In this document: piece by piece, positions 1 to 5,663 of the stretch
Layout of the letters: every line of letters starts with the position of its first letter
Position numbering within the stretch: the stretch's first letter is position 1
Source: Actinomycetales bacterium
GTDB taxonomy: Bacteria > Actinomycetota > Actinomycetes > Mycobacteriales > Mycobacteriaceae
Assembly: GCA_012841845.1 (NCBI GenBank)
Contig: DUTZ01000027.1
Coordinates: forward strand, 1-6,393
DNA length: 6,393 bases
Direction: 5' to 3'
The notes under the pieces: generated by a model
Seen by the model: the letters and a program-made list of their open reading frames with translations, nothing else
Told to the model about the DNA's origin: nothing
Databases searched by the model: none
Position numbers and translations under genes: made by a program

Positions 1-418
1 CCCGCGCCCCCGCCGCTACCACGCCGCCGAGGCCGGCGCCCGCGCCTCGCTCCGCGGCGTCTCCCGCGGCTCCGCCCACACCCACGGCGCCGTCGCCCTC
101 GCCCCCGAGGAGGACTTCGTCGAGGACGGGCTGGTCACCGTGCCGGAGACCGTGGTCGAGCGCCCCCGCGGCTTCGGCGACGGCAAGAGCCTCGGCGAGC
201 ACTTCCGCGAGGGCCGCGCCGTGGTCCTGGACCTGTCCTCGATGGCCCGCGACGACGCCCGTCGCATGGTGGACTTCGCCGCCGGCCTCGTGTTCGGCCT
301 CGACGGCCGCATGGAGAAGGTCGCCGACCGCGAGCGCACCTTCCTGCTCCAGCCGGTCGGGATGGACCTCACCGAGGCCGAGGTCCGCGAGGCCGTCAAC
401 GGCGCCTTCCGGCGCTGA
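1..418 (+). CDS. sepF: SepF, cell-division FtsZ anchor (5'-truncated)
   Basis: The reading frame is open from base 2 and gives 138 residues before the TGA at 416-418; the true start lies upstream of the window. The last ~90 residues form the compact SepF core: an ERPRGFGDGKSLGEHF segment, then AVVLDLSSM, then ARRMVDFAAGLVFGLDG and KVADRERTFLLQPVGMDLT. The ~46 residues before it are rich in Arg, Ala and Gly, like the variable linker that follows the membrane-binding N-terminal helix, which is not visible here. In actinobacteria, which lack FtsA, SepF binds FtsZ and tethers the Z ring to the membrane. Finding yggT and wag31 directly downstream is the expected ftsZ-cluster order. A GTG at 140 also opens this frame, but it sits inside the conserved domain and is not the start. 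Family assignment is from motif recognition and I am confident of it. Confidence 0.93.
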   Translation, partial: PRPRRYHAAEAGARASLRGVSRGSAHTHGAVALAPEEDFVEDGLVTVPETVVERPRGFGDGKSLGEHFREGRAVVLDLSSMARDDARRMVDFAAGLVFGLDGRMEKVADRERTFLLQPVGMDLTEAEVREAVNGAFRR

Positions 419-437
419 CGGACCACCTCCGACGACG

Positions 438-464
438 CCGTCCGCGCCCGCCGGGCGCGGACGG
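438..464 (+). terminator. Perfect 12-bp hairpin between sepF and yggT
   Basis: CCGTCCGCGCCC at 438-449 and GGGCGCGGACGG at 453-464 are exact reverse complements with a 3-base GCC loop, starting 19 bases after the sepF stop. No clear T-tract follows (TTAGGGTTG). It could be an actinobacterial terminator lacking a U-tract, a pause or processing site, or an mRNA-stability element. The stem is certain from the sequence; the function is inferred. Confidence 0.6.
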
Positions 465-465
465 T

Positions 466-477
466 TAGGGTTGACGC
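466..477 (+). promoter_or_regulatory. Candidate yggT start signal: leaderless -10 or weak RBS
   Basis: TAGGGT (466-471) fits the actinobacterial -10 pattern TANNNT. Its last base is followed by 6 bases before the GTG at 478, so transcription could begin at the start codon and give a leaderless mRNA. The same bases contain AGGG (467-470), 7 bases before the GTG, which could be a weak ribosome binding site on a transcript reading through from sepF. The two readings cannot be separated from sequence alone. No good -35 box is visible because that position falls inside the hairpin. Confidence 0.4.
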
Positions 478-777
478 GTGCGCGAATTCTTGGTTGTCCT
501 CTACATCCTCACCCAGATCTTCTGGTTCCTCCTGCTCGCCCGGATCGTCGTCGAGATGATCGCGTCGTTCTCGCGCGGCTGGAGCCCGAGGGGCGCGGTC
601 GCGGTGGTGCTCGAGTGGATCTTCGTGATCACCGATCCGCCGGTCAAGGCCCTGCGCAAGGTGATCAAGCCCGTGCGGATGGGCCAGATCTCGCTCGACC
701 TGTCGGTGCTGGTGCTCTTCGTCATCATCATCGTGCTCCAGATGGTCCTGAGCATGCTCATGGCGCAGACGGTCTGA
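478..777 (+). CDS. YggT-family small membrane protein
   Basis: This 99-residue protein starts with GTG. It has two hydrophobic helices, at about residues 4-27 and 72-95. The segment between them carries the family pattern TDPPVKALRKVIKPVRMGQISLDLS (residues 52-76), close to the TxPxxxxxRxxxP...LDLS signature of YggT proteins. YggT proteins are found in bacteria and plastids; their molecular role is poorly defined, though a link to division and membrane organisation is suggested by their constant position in the ftsZ-sepF-yggT-divIVA cluster. This copy has a single two-helix unit rather than the doubled form seen in some proteobacteria. The GTG start leaves 59 bases after sepF and begins with a Met-Arg-Glu-Phe N-terminus typical of actinobacterial homologues. 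Family membership is well supported; biochemical function is unknown. Confidence 0.88.
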   Translation: MREFLVVLYILTQIFWFLLLARIVVEMIASFSRGWSPRGAVAVVLEWIFVITDPPVKALRKVIKPVRMGQISLDLSVLVLFVIIIVLQMVLSMLMAQTV

Positions 778-797
778 CGCGTCGGACGGGTCTGCGG

Positions 798-841
798 GTG
801 ACTCGCGGGCCGATTGTGACTAGATTGACCGCCGTTAAGGT
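798..841 (+). promoter_or_regulatory. Candidate wag31 promoter region
   Basis: Two overlapping sigma-A-like candidates lie in the 133-bp gap upstream of wag31. The better one is GTGACT (798-803), 17 bases, TAGATT (821-826); each hexamer matches 4 of 6 consensus positions. The second is TTGTGA (814-819), 16 bases, TAAGGT (836-841). A TTGACC at 825-830 has no good -10 at the right distance. Transcription would start near 833 or 848, leaving a leader of about 60-80 bases. This AT-enriched patch contrasts with the surrounding GC-rich DNA. An independent wag31 promoter is plausible because the protein is abundant and essential in this group. Confidence 0.5.
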
Positions 842-898
842 AGTAATGATGACGTGGGTCCGTCGTGTGAACGTCGGGCCGGCACCCGAGACGACCAC

Positions 899-904
899 GA
901 GGGG
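899..904 (+). promoter_or_regulatory. Ribosome binding site of wag31
   Basis: GAGGGG sits 6 bases before the ATG at 911. It settles the start: the frame is open further upstream, to a GTG at 854, but the upstream peptide has no family resemblance, while [13 protein letters not shown] at 911 is the canonical Wag31 N-terminus. Confidence 0.8.
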
Positions 905-910
905 TATCCC

Positions 911-1792
911 ATGCCGTTGACTCCAGCCGATGTGCACAATGTCGCGTTCTCCAAGCCGCCGATCGGCAAGCGCGGCTACAACGAGGACGAGGTGGACCAG
1001 TTCCTCGACCTCGTCGAGGACGAGCTCGGCACGCTGGTCGCCGACAACGAGGACCTGCGCCAGCGGGTCGAGGAGCTGACGCGCGACCTCGAGAAGGCGC
1101 GCAAGTCCGGCGGCAAGGGCGACAAGGCATCGGCTGCCGACGACTCCGGCGAGGGCAAGAAGCAGCAGCAGCCCGCCGCCCCGGCCGCGGCGCCCGTCGC
1201 GGCCGCCGCCGCGACCCCCTCGCTCGCCAAGAGCGACGACGGCGCGGCCAACGAGGAGACCCACCTCCGTGCCGCCCGCGTCCTCGCGATGGCGCAGGAG
1301 ATGGCGGACCGCCTCACCGGCGAGGCCAAGAAGGAGTCCGACGAGCTCATGACCAAGGCCCGCGGCGAGTCCGACAAGCTCGTCGGCGACGCCCGCTCCG
1401 AGTCCGAGAAGATGGTCGGGGAGGCCCGCAAGGAGGCCGACCGGATCCTCGGCGAGGCCAGGACCAAGTCCGACTCCATCGTCAGCGACGCCCAGGCCCG
1501 CTCGGACCAGCAGGTCAAGGAGGCGCAGTCCAAGGCCGACGCGCTGCAGGCCGACGCCGAGCGCAAGCACACCGAGATCATGGCCACCATCAACCAGCAG
1601 CGTGGCGTGCTCGAGGGCCGGATCGACCAGCTCCGCACCTTCGAGAAGGACTACCGCAGCCGGCTCACCAGCTACCTCGAGAACCAGCTGCAGGAGCTCG
1701 GTAAGTCCGGCTCGGCGGCCCCCGCGGCCCCGGCCGAGAACGCCGGCGCCCCCGATCAGGGCCCCGCGAAGGGCGGCGACCGCTCCGAGTAG
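911..1792 (+). CDS. wag31: Wag31/DivIVA polar growth scaffold
   Basis: The protein has 293 residues, somewhat longer than M. tuberculosis Wag31 (about 260). DivIVA proteins bind negatively curved membrane at cell poles and septa; in mycolic-acid actinobacteria Wag31 organises tip growth and peptidoglycan and lipid-precursor synthesis. Residues 1-30 contain the conserved lipid-binding segment ([20 protein letters not shown]), with Phe13 and basic Lys15, Lys20 and Arg21 as likely membrane contacts by analogy with the B. subtilis Phe/Arg pair. A first coiled coil spans about residues 28-64. A low-complexity linker rich in Lys, Gly, Gln and Ala follows (65-110). The second coiled-coil region runs from about 113 to 262 and includes a regular run of 11-residue repeats (131-218) and the conserved [18 protein letters not shown] segment (228-245). 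The tail (263-293) is Ala/Pro/Gly-rich. In M. tuberculosis a threonine in the linker is phosphorylated by Ser/Thr kinases; Thr102 is the only linker threonine here, but its context is not obviously equivalent. Confidence 0.97.
   Translation: MPLTPADVHNVAFSKPPIGKRGYNEDEVDQFLDLVEDELGTLVADNEDLRQRVEELTRDLEKARKSGGKGDKASAADDSGEGKKQQQPAAPAAAPVAAAAATPSLAKSDDGAANEETHLRAARVLAMAQEMADRLTGEAKKESDELMTKARGESDKLVGDARSESEKMVGEARKEADRILGEARTKSDSIVSDAQARSDQQVKEAQSKADALQADAERKHTEIMATINQQRGVLEGRIDQLRTFEKDYRSRLTSYLENQLQELGKSGSAAPAAPAENAGAPDQGPAKGGDRSE
1301..1564 (+). repeat. Eight tandem 11-residue repeats in the Wag31 coiled coil
   Basis: Residues 131-218 of Wag31 divide into eight consecutive 11-residue units with the pattern x-(A/S)-(D/E)-x-hydrophobic-x-x-x-A-x-x, for example [22 protein letters not shown] and [11 protein letters not shown]. 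Position 3 is acidic and position 9 is Ala in every unit; position 5 is Leu, Met or Ile except in one unit, where it is Gln. Hendecad spacing predicts a nearly straight or slightly right-handed coiled coil. The DNA repeats are diverged at the third codon base, so this looks like an old protein-level periodicity and not a recent expansion. Confidence 0.85.
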
Positions 1793-1809
1793 CTCGCCCA
1801 CGGGTCGTC

Positions 1810-1848
1810 CGTCGGTCCCCGCGCCCGTCACGGGTGCGGGGATCGACG
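1810..1848 (+). terminator. wag31 terminator: 18-bp stem, 3-base loop
   Basis: Bases 1810-1827 pair with 1831-1848 around the loop TCA: 16 Watson-Crick pairs and two G-U pairs (1815/1843 and 1823/1835). The stem begins 17 bases after the wag31 stop and is followed by TATATTC, a short T-rich tail. This is the best intrinsic-terminator candidate in the window. The G-U pairs make the + strand transcript (wag31 side) the plausible one; the opposite strand would have A-C mismatches. Confidence 0.75.
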
Positions 1849-1854
1849 TATATT
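1849..1854 (+). promoter_or_regulatory. -10 element for the small membrane protein gene
   Basis: TATATT matches the -10 consensus at 5 of 6 positions and begins on the base directly after the terminator stem. No convincing -35 is present 16-18 bases upstream, where the stem and loop lie, which is common for actinobacterial promoters. Transcription would start near 1860, giving a leader of about 55 bases. The same bases could serve only as the T-rich tail of the terminator. Confidence 0.5.
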
Positions 1855-1866
1855 CGGGGGCGGGAA

Positions 1867-1883
1867 CCGCGCCACGGGCGCGG
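1867..1883 (+). other. Perfect 7-bp leader hairpin
   Basis: CCGCGCC (1867-1873) and GGCGCGG (1877-1883) are exact reverse complements with the loop ACG. If transcription starts near 1860, this hairpin lies at the extreme 5' end of the mRNA, where such structures often protect transcripts. No T-tract follows, so it is unlikely to be a terminator. The ribosome binding site at 1904-1910 is outside it. Confidence 0.45.
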
Positions 1884-1915
1884 ACACCGTCGCAGAGAAC
1901 GCCAGGAGGTCACCG

Positions 1916-2149
1916 ATGCTCGTCGCCGCACTCGGCCTGACGATCCTCGGGTTCGCCTTCCTCGTGGCCGCGGTGGCCACCGGCCAGATCCTCTGGGCGT
2001 GGGCGTGCATCGGCGTGGGGGCGCTGGGGCTGCTCCTCCTCGTCGTCGACCTCATCCGTGGCCGCGGCGGCCACGACGAGGCCGGCGGTGACCCCGGCTC
2101 GACCCCCTCCGGGACGCCGGATGGGGCGGACGCCCGGTCGGGCGGGTAG
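1916..2149 (+). CDS. Small two-helix membrane protein, unknown function
   Basis: The ATG at 1916 is preceded by a near-perfect ribosome binding site (AGGAGGT, 1904-1910, 5 bases of spacing), the strongest in the window, so the gene is very likely translated. The 77-residue product has two hydrophobic helices at about residues 2-22 and 25-46 with a tight turn (ATGQ) between them. A charged stop (RGRGGHDE) and a 25-residue Gly/Pro/Ser/Asp-rich, probably disordered tail follow. With Arg48 and Arg50 after the second helix, the positive-inside rule puts the tail, and hence also the N-terminus, in the cytoplasm. I do not recognise a named family. The position between wag31 and ileS suggests, but does not show, a link to the polar envelope machinery. 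It has its own candidate promoter, and its stop codon overlaps the putative ileS -10. Confidence 0.82.
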   Translation: MLVAALGLTILGFAFLVAAVATGQILWAWACIGVGALGLLLLVVDLIRGRGGHDEAGGDPGSTPSGTPDGADARSGG

Positions 2150-2152
2150 GAT
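2147..2152 (+). promoter_or_regulatory. -10 element of the ileS T-box transcript
   Basis: TAGGAT fits TANNNT and matches the -10 consensus at 4 of 6 positions. Its first three bases are the TAG stop of the small membrane protein gene. Transcription would begin near 2158-2160, about 30 bases before Stem I of the T-box, which is a sensible distance. No clear -35 is visible at 16-18 bases upstream. The alternative is that the leader is transcribed from the promoter near 1850. Confidence 0.45.
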
Positions 2153-2189
2153 CGGGAGCCGTCCGGCCGTGTGCCGGATGCGCACAGAT

Positions 2190-2203
2190 CCGGCCATCAC
2201 CGG
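2190..2203 (+). promoter_or_regulatory. T-box Stem I with AUC isoleucine specifier
   Basis: CCGG (2190-2193) pairs with CCGG (2200-2203) around the six-base loop CCATCA. ATC at 2196-2198 is an isoleucine codon and is followed by A, as is usual after a specifier. It would pair with the GAU anticodon. Placing the specifier in the terminal loop of a very short Stem I, rather than in an internal loop of a long one, is the hallmark of the actinobacterial ileS class. Confidence 0.85.
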
Positions 2204-2210
2204 GGAGCGC

Positions 2211-2261
2211 TCGGAAGAACGGCGGGCCGTGGCCGGAGGCGGGCCCGCTCAGTAGACCCGA
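2211..2261 (+). promoter_or_regulatory. T-box Stem II with S-turn
   Basis: The base TCGG (2211-2214) pairs with CCGA (2258-2261). GAA (2217-2219) and AGTA (2251-2254) face each other as the conserved S-turn (loop E) halves. The upper helix is GCGGGCC (2222-2228) with GGCCCGC (2242-2248), plus a G-U pair at 2221/2249. In ultrashort-Stem-I T-boxes, Stem II braces the codon-anticodon helix. I could not resolve the IIA/B pseudoknot expected just downstream (about 2262-2295). Confidence 0.7.
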
Positions 2262-2298
2262 ACCCCGGGAGCGCGCAGGCGCCCCCGACCCACGAGTG

Positions 2299-2317
2299 GG
2301 CGCCGCACGCCGGCGCC
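2299..2317 (+). promoter_or_regulatory. T-box Stem III candidate
   Basis: GGCGCCG (2299-2305) pairs perfectly with CGGCGCC (2311-2317) around a five-base loop, just 5' of the T-box core. A competing helix pairs GGCGCCC (2278-2284) with GGGCGCC (2298-2304). The two cannot form together, so the assignment is tentative. Confidence 0.55.
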
Positions 2318-2321
2318 AAAC

Positions 2322-2371
2322 GGGGTGGTACCGCGGACGGCACGCGCGAGGAGCGCGGCCGGATCGTCCCC
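2322..2371 (+). promoter_or_regulatory. T-box antisequestrator with UGGU bulge
   Basis: GGGG (2322-2325) pairs with CCCC (2368-2371). Bases 2326-2332 (TGGTACC) form the bulge that captures the tRNA ACCA end. GCG (2333-2335) pairs with CGT (2365-2367) through two Watson-Crick pairs and one G-U. Above that, CGGC (2338-2341) pairs with GCCG (2358-2361) and CGCGC (2343-2347) with GCGCG (2353-2357), with A2342 bulged. The order matches the classical antiterminator fold with an extended upper helix. The apical loop reads GAGGA. Confidence 0.8.
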
Positions 2372-2394
2372 GAGAGCAGGCCACACCAGGCCCC

Positions 2395-2442
2395 GCGGAC
2401 GCCACGCCCCGCGGGCCCGCACCCGCGAGGAGTCCGCCACCC
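2395..2442 (+). promoter_or_regulatory. ileS ribosome binding site and sequestering region
   Basis: GAGGAG (2427-2432) lies 10 bases before the ATG at 2443. Locally, GCGGAC (2395-2400) can pair with GTCCGC (2432-2437) and CGCGGG (2410-2415) with CCCGCG (2422-2427), leaving AGGA (2428-2431) in an internal loop. Alternatively the T-box core pairs with this segment: GGGTGG (2323-2328) with CCACCC (2437-2442), and CGGAC (2334-2338) with GTCCG (2432-2436). Either fold crowds the ribosome binding site; the second excludes the antisequestrator and so makes a switch. Pairings are read from the sequence; the regulatory meaning is inferred. Confidence 0.65.
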
Positions 2443-5400
2443 ATGAGCACCGAGCCCACCGCCGAGAACCGCACCGGCGGCGCGTACCCGCGCCTCGACC
2501 TCACCGACGGGACCATCGCCTCGCCGTCGTTCCCCGCCCTCGAGGAGAAGGTCCTCGCCCGCTGGGACGAGCGCGACACGTTCCGGGAGTCCATCCGCAA
2601 CCGCGAGGACGCCGAGGAGTACGTCTTCTACGACGGCCCGCCCTTCGCCAACGGCCTGCCGCACTACGGGCACCTGCTCACCGGCTACGTCAAGGACGTG
2701 GTCCCGCGCTACCGCACGATGCGCGGCTACAAGGTGGAGCGGCGCTTCGGCTGGGACTGCCACGGGCTGCCCGCCGAGCTCGAGGCCGAGAAGCAGCTGG
2801 GGATCACCGAGAAGTCCCAGATCCTCGACATGGGGCTCGCGGAGTTCAACAACGCCTGCGAGATGTCGGTGCTCAGGTACACCGACGAGTGGGAGCGGTA
2901 CGTCCACCGCCAGGCCCGCTGGGTGGACTTCGAGAACGACTACAAGACCCTCGACATCGACTTCACCGAGTCCGTCCTGTGGGCCTTCAAGGAGCTCTAC
3001 GACAAGGGCCTGGTCTACAAGGGATTCCGCGTCCTGCCGTACTCCTGGTACGAGCAGACGCCGCTGTCCAACCAGGAGACCCGCCTCGACGACGCCTACA
3101 AGATGCGGCAGGACCCGGCCGTGACCGTGGGGCTCCCGCTCGAGGCCCCGCAGTCGAGCCCGCTGCACGGTGCCGAGGCCCTGGTGTGGACGACGACGCC
3201 GTGGACCCTGCCGTCCAACCTCGCGGCCGCCGTCCACCCCGAGATCGACTACGCGGTGGTCCGCGTGCGCTCCGGCGACCTCGCCGGCCGGACCTTCGTC
3301 CTGGCCGAGGCCCGGCGCGGCGTGTACGCCGCCGAGTTCGGGGACGACGCCGAGGTGATCGCCACGCTCAAGGGCACCGAGCTCGTGGGCCTGCGCTACA
3401 CGCCGCCCTTCGACTTCTTCGCCGGCCGCCCGAACGCGCACGTCGTGCTCTCCGCCGACTACGTCACCACCGAGTCCGGCACCGGCGTGGTCCACCTCGC
3501 GCCCGCCTTCGGTGAGGAGGACAAGGACGCCTGCGACGCCGCGGGTATCGAGCTGGTGATCCCCGTGGGCCCGGACGGAAAGTTCACCTCCGAGGTGCCG
3601 CCGTACGCCGGCCAGCTCGTCTTTGACGCCAACGCCCCCATCTCCCGCGACCTGCGCGCGGCCGGGCGGCTCATCCGGCACGAGACGATCGAGCACTCGT
3701 ACCCGCACTCGTGGCGCTCCGGTCAGCCGCTCATCTACATGGCGCTGCCGGCCTGGTTCGTCAAGGTCACGGCGTTCCGGGACCGCATGGTGGAGCTCAA
3801 CCGCGAGCAGATCACGTGGATGCCCGAGCACGTCCGCGACGGTCAGTTCGGCAAGTGGCTCGAGGGCGCCCGCGACTGGAACATCAACCGCAACCGCTAC
3901 TGGGGCGCCCCGATCCCGGTGTGGGAGTCCGACGACCCGGCCTACCCGCGCGTCGACGTGTACGGCTCGCTCGACGAGCTCGAGCGCGACTTCGGCGTCC
4001 GGCCCACCGACCTGCACCGCCCGTACATCGACGAGCTCACCCGGCCCAACCCGGACGACCCCACCGGCAAGTCCACGATGCGCCGGGTCGCGGACGTCTT
4101 CGACTGCTGGTTCGAGTCCGGCTCCATGCCGTTCGCGCAGGTCCACTACCCCTTCGAGAACAAGGAGTGGTTCGAGACCCACAACCCGGGCGACTTCATC
4201 GTGGAGTACAACGGCCAGACCCGCGGGTGGTTCTACACCCTGCACGTGCTGGCCACCGCGCTGTTCGACCGGCCCGCCTTCACCCACGTGGCCGCGCACG
4301 GCATCGTCCTGGGCAACGACGGGCTCAAGATGAGCAAGTCCAAGGGCAACTACCCGGACGTCAACGAGGTGTTCGCCCGCGACGGCTCGGACGCCATGCG
4401 CTGGTTCCTCATGAGCTCGCCGATCCTGCGCGGCGGCAACCTCGTGGTGACCGAGCAGGGCATCCGCGAGGGCGTCCGCCAGGCCATGCTGCCGCTGTGG
4501 AACGCCTACAGCTTCTTCCAGCTCTACGCGGCCGAGCGGGCCACGTGGCGCACGGACTCGCCGCACGTCCTGGACCGCTACATCCTCGCCCGGCTCGCCT
4601 CGACCCGCGACGCCATGACGACGGCGATGGACGCCACCGACATCGCCGGCGCCTGCGACGAGCTGCGCCGGTTCGCCGACGCGCTGACCAACTGGTACGT
4701 CCGCCGGTCGCGCTCGCGGTTCTGGGCGGGCGAGTCCTCGGGGCAGGACGCCAAGGACGCCTTCGACACCCTCTACACGGTGCTCGAGACCACCATGCGG
4801 CTCGCGGCCCCGCTGCTGCCGCTCATGGCGGAGGTCGTGTATGTGGGGCTTGCCGGTGGAGAAGGCGGGGCGGAGTCGGTGCACCTCACCGACTGGCCCG
4901 CGGAGTCCGACCTGCCGCACGACGCCGACCTGGTCGAGGCGATGGAGGCCGTGCGCGACGTGTGCTCGACCGTGTCCTCGATCCGCAAGGCCAAGCACCT
5001 GCGCGTGCGGCTGCCGCTCAACTCGCTCACGGTGGCCATGCCGGACGCCGCCCGGCTCGAGCCCTTCACCGGGATCATCGCCGACGAGGTCAACGTCCGC
5101 GAGGTGGTGCTCACCGACGACGTGGCCGCGCACGGCCGCATGGAGCTGGCCGTCAACGCCCGCGTGGCCGGCCCGCGGCTGGGCAAGGACGTCCAGACCT
5201 GCATCAAGGGCGCCAAGTCGGGGGACTGGTCGGAGACCGACGGCGTGGTGGTCGCCGGCGGAATCGCGCTCGAGCCGGGGGAGTACGAACACCGTCTCGT
5301 GGCCGCCGACCCCGAGTCCACGACCGCCCTGCCGGGCGGCGCCGGCCTCGTGGTGCTCGACCTCACCGTCACCGAGGAACTCGAGGCGGAGGGCTGGGCC

Positions 5401-5649
5401 AAGGACCGGATCCGCGAGATCCAGGAGGCGCGGCGGGCGGCCGGGCTCGACATCACCGACCGCATCCGCGTGCGCCTCGAGGTGCCGGCGGAGCGTCGCG
5501 AGTGGGCCGACCGGCACGCCGACCTCGTCGCCGGCGAGGTGCTGGCCACCGACTTCGCCGTGGTCGACGCGCTCGACTCGGCGGACGGTGCGGACGGCGC
5601 GCCCGTGGACCTGGGCGAGGGCGTCCGGATGACCCTGTCCCGGGTCTGA
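2443..5649 (+). CDS. ileS: Isoleucyl-tRNA synthetase, long type
   Basis: This cytoplasmic class I aminoacyl-tRNA synthetase has 1068 residues. It charges tRNA-Ile using ATP and edits mischarged valine. The Rossmann-fold signature HYGH is at residues 74-77 inside [11 protein letters not shown]. The CP1 editing domain carries the Thr-rich peptide [10 protein letters not shown] (250-259) and [15 protein letters not shown] (346-360, with the conserved Asp360). [12 protein letters not shown] is at 477-488 and [10 protein letters not shown] at 554-563. The KMSKS loop is exact at 629-633. The anticodon-binding domain includes NWYVRRSR (750-757). Length and the WFESGSMP and NRNRYWG variants place it in the long, eukaryotic-like IleS group, which is often less sensitive to mupirocin (family knowledge, not shown here). 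The frame continues upstream through the T-box, but the ATG at 2443 gives the expected N-terminus and a ribosome binding site. It is controlled by the preceding T-box and followed 14 bases later by dinB. Confidence 0.98.
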   Translation: MSTEPTAENRTGGAYPRLDLTDGTIASPSFPALEEKVLARWDERDTFRESIRNREDAEEYVFYDGPPFANGLPHYGHLLTGYVKDVVPRYRTMRGYKVERRFGWDCHGLPAELEAEKQLGITEKSQILDMGLAEFNNACEMSVLRYTDEWERYVHRQARWVDFENDYKTLDIDFTESVLWAFKELYDKGLVYKGFRVLPYSWYEQTPLSNQETRLDDAYKMRQDPAVTVGLPLEAPQSSPLHGAEALVWTTTPWTLPSNLAAAVHPEIDYAVVRVRSGDLAGRTFVLAEARRGVYAAEFGDDAEVIATLKGTELVGLRYTPPFDFFAGRPNAHVVLSADYVTTESGTGVVHLAPAFGEEDKDACDAAGIELVIPVGPDGKFTSEVPPYAGQLVFDANAPISRDLRAAGRLIRHETIEHSYPHSWRSGQPLIYMALPAWFVKVTAFRDRMVELNREQITWMPEHVRDGQFGKWLEGARDWNINRNRYWGAPIPVWESDDPAYPRVDVYGSLDELERDFGVRPTDLHRPYIDELTRPNPDDPTGKSTMRRVADVFDCWFESGSMPFAQVHYPFENKEWFETHNPGDFIVEYNGQTRGWFYTLHVLATALFDRPAFTHVAAHGIVLGNDGLKMSKSKGNYPDVNEVFARDGSDAMRWFLMSSPILRGGNLVVTEQGIREGVRQAMLPLWNAYSFFQLYAAERATWRTDSPHVLDRYILARLASTRDAMTTAMDATDIAGACDELRRFADALTNWYVRRSRSRFWAGESSGQDAKDAFDTLYTVLETTMRLAAPLLPLMAEVVYVGLAGGEGGAESVHLTDWPAESDLPHDADLVEAMEAVRDVCSTVSSIRKAKHLRVRLPLNSLTVAMPDAARLEPFTGIIADEVNVREVVLTDDVAAHGRMELAVNARVAGPRLGKDVQTCIKGAKSGDWSETDGVVVAGGIALEPGEYEHRLVAADPESTTALPGGAGLVVLDLTVTEELEAEGWAKDRIREIQEARRAAGLDITDRIRVRLEVPAERREWADRHADLVAGEVLATDFAVVDALDSADGADGAPVDLGEGVRMTLSRV

Positions 5650-5663
5650 CCGGGAGGCCCGAC

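Larger units (their letters stand above)
2158..2442 (+). promoter_or_regulatory. ileS T-box riboswitch leader (tRNA-Ile sensing)
   Basis: This ~285-base leader fills the gap before ileS. T-box RNAs bind a specific tRNA, reading its anticodon with a specifier codon and its 3' end with the UGGN bulge, so that uncharged tRNA raises expression. Seen here in order: a short Stem I with AUC in its loop (2190-2203), Stem II with GAA and AGUA S-turn halves (2211-2261), a Stem III candidate (2299-2317), and the T-box core GGGTGGTACCGCGG (2323-2336). The bulge base after UGG is U, fitting the A discriminator of tRNA-Ile. The architecture matches the ultrashort-Stem-I ileS T-boxes known from actinobacteria. 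No hairpin with a U-tract lies between the core and the start codon, so control is probably by hiding or freeing the ribosome binding site. Boundaries are approximate; the identification is secure. Confidence 0.95.

Noticed and set aside
764..796. Inverted repeat CGCAGAC / GTCTGCG after yggT as a terminator
   Set aside because: The arms are only 7 bp with a 19-base loop, start inside the coding sequence and lack a T-tract; too weak to call.
854..910. Upstream extension of wag31 to a GTG at 854
   Set aside because: The 19 extra codons lie in the leader, have no family similarity, and would bypass the GAGGGG site that serves the ATG at 911.
758..1831. Minus-strand open frame opposite wag31
   Set aside because: The Leu/Gly repeats in its product simply mirror the 11-residue repeats of Wag31, and it runs into the terminator region.
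2395..2437. Intrinsic terminator in the ileS leader, implying transcriptional T-box control
   Set aside because: The hairpins here have no following T-tract and enclose the ribosome binding site, which fits sequestration of translation instead.
2296..2442. Upstream extension of ileS to a GTG at 2296
   Set aside because: This stretch is the T-box Stem III and core. Its translation is an Arg/Pro/Ala-rich string absent from IleS proteins.
2197..5517. Very long open frame on the minus strand opposite ileS (about 1100 codons)
   Set aside because: It is a mirror of the GC-rich third positions of ileS. Its product is a Val/Gly/Arg/His-rich string without any recognisable domain, and it runs through the T-box.
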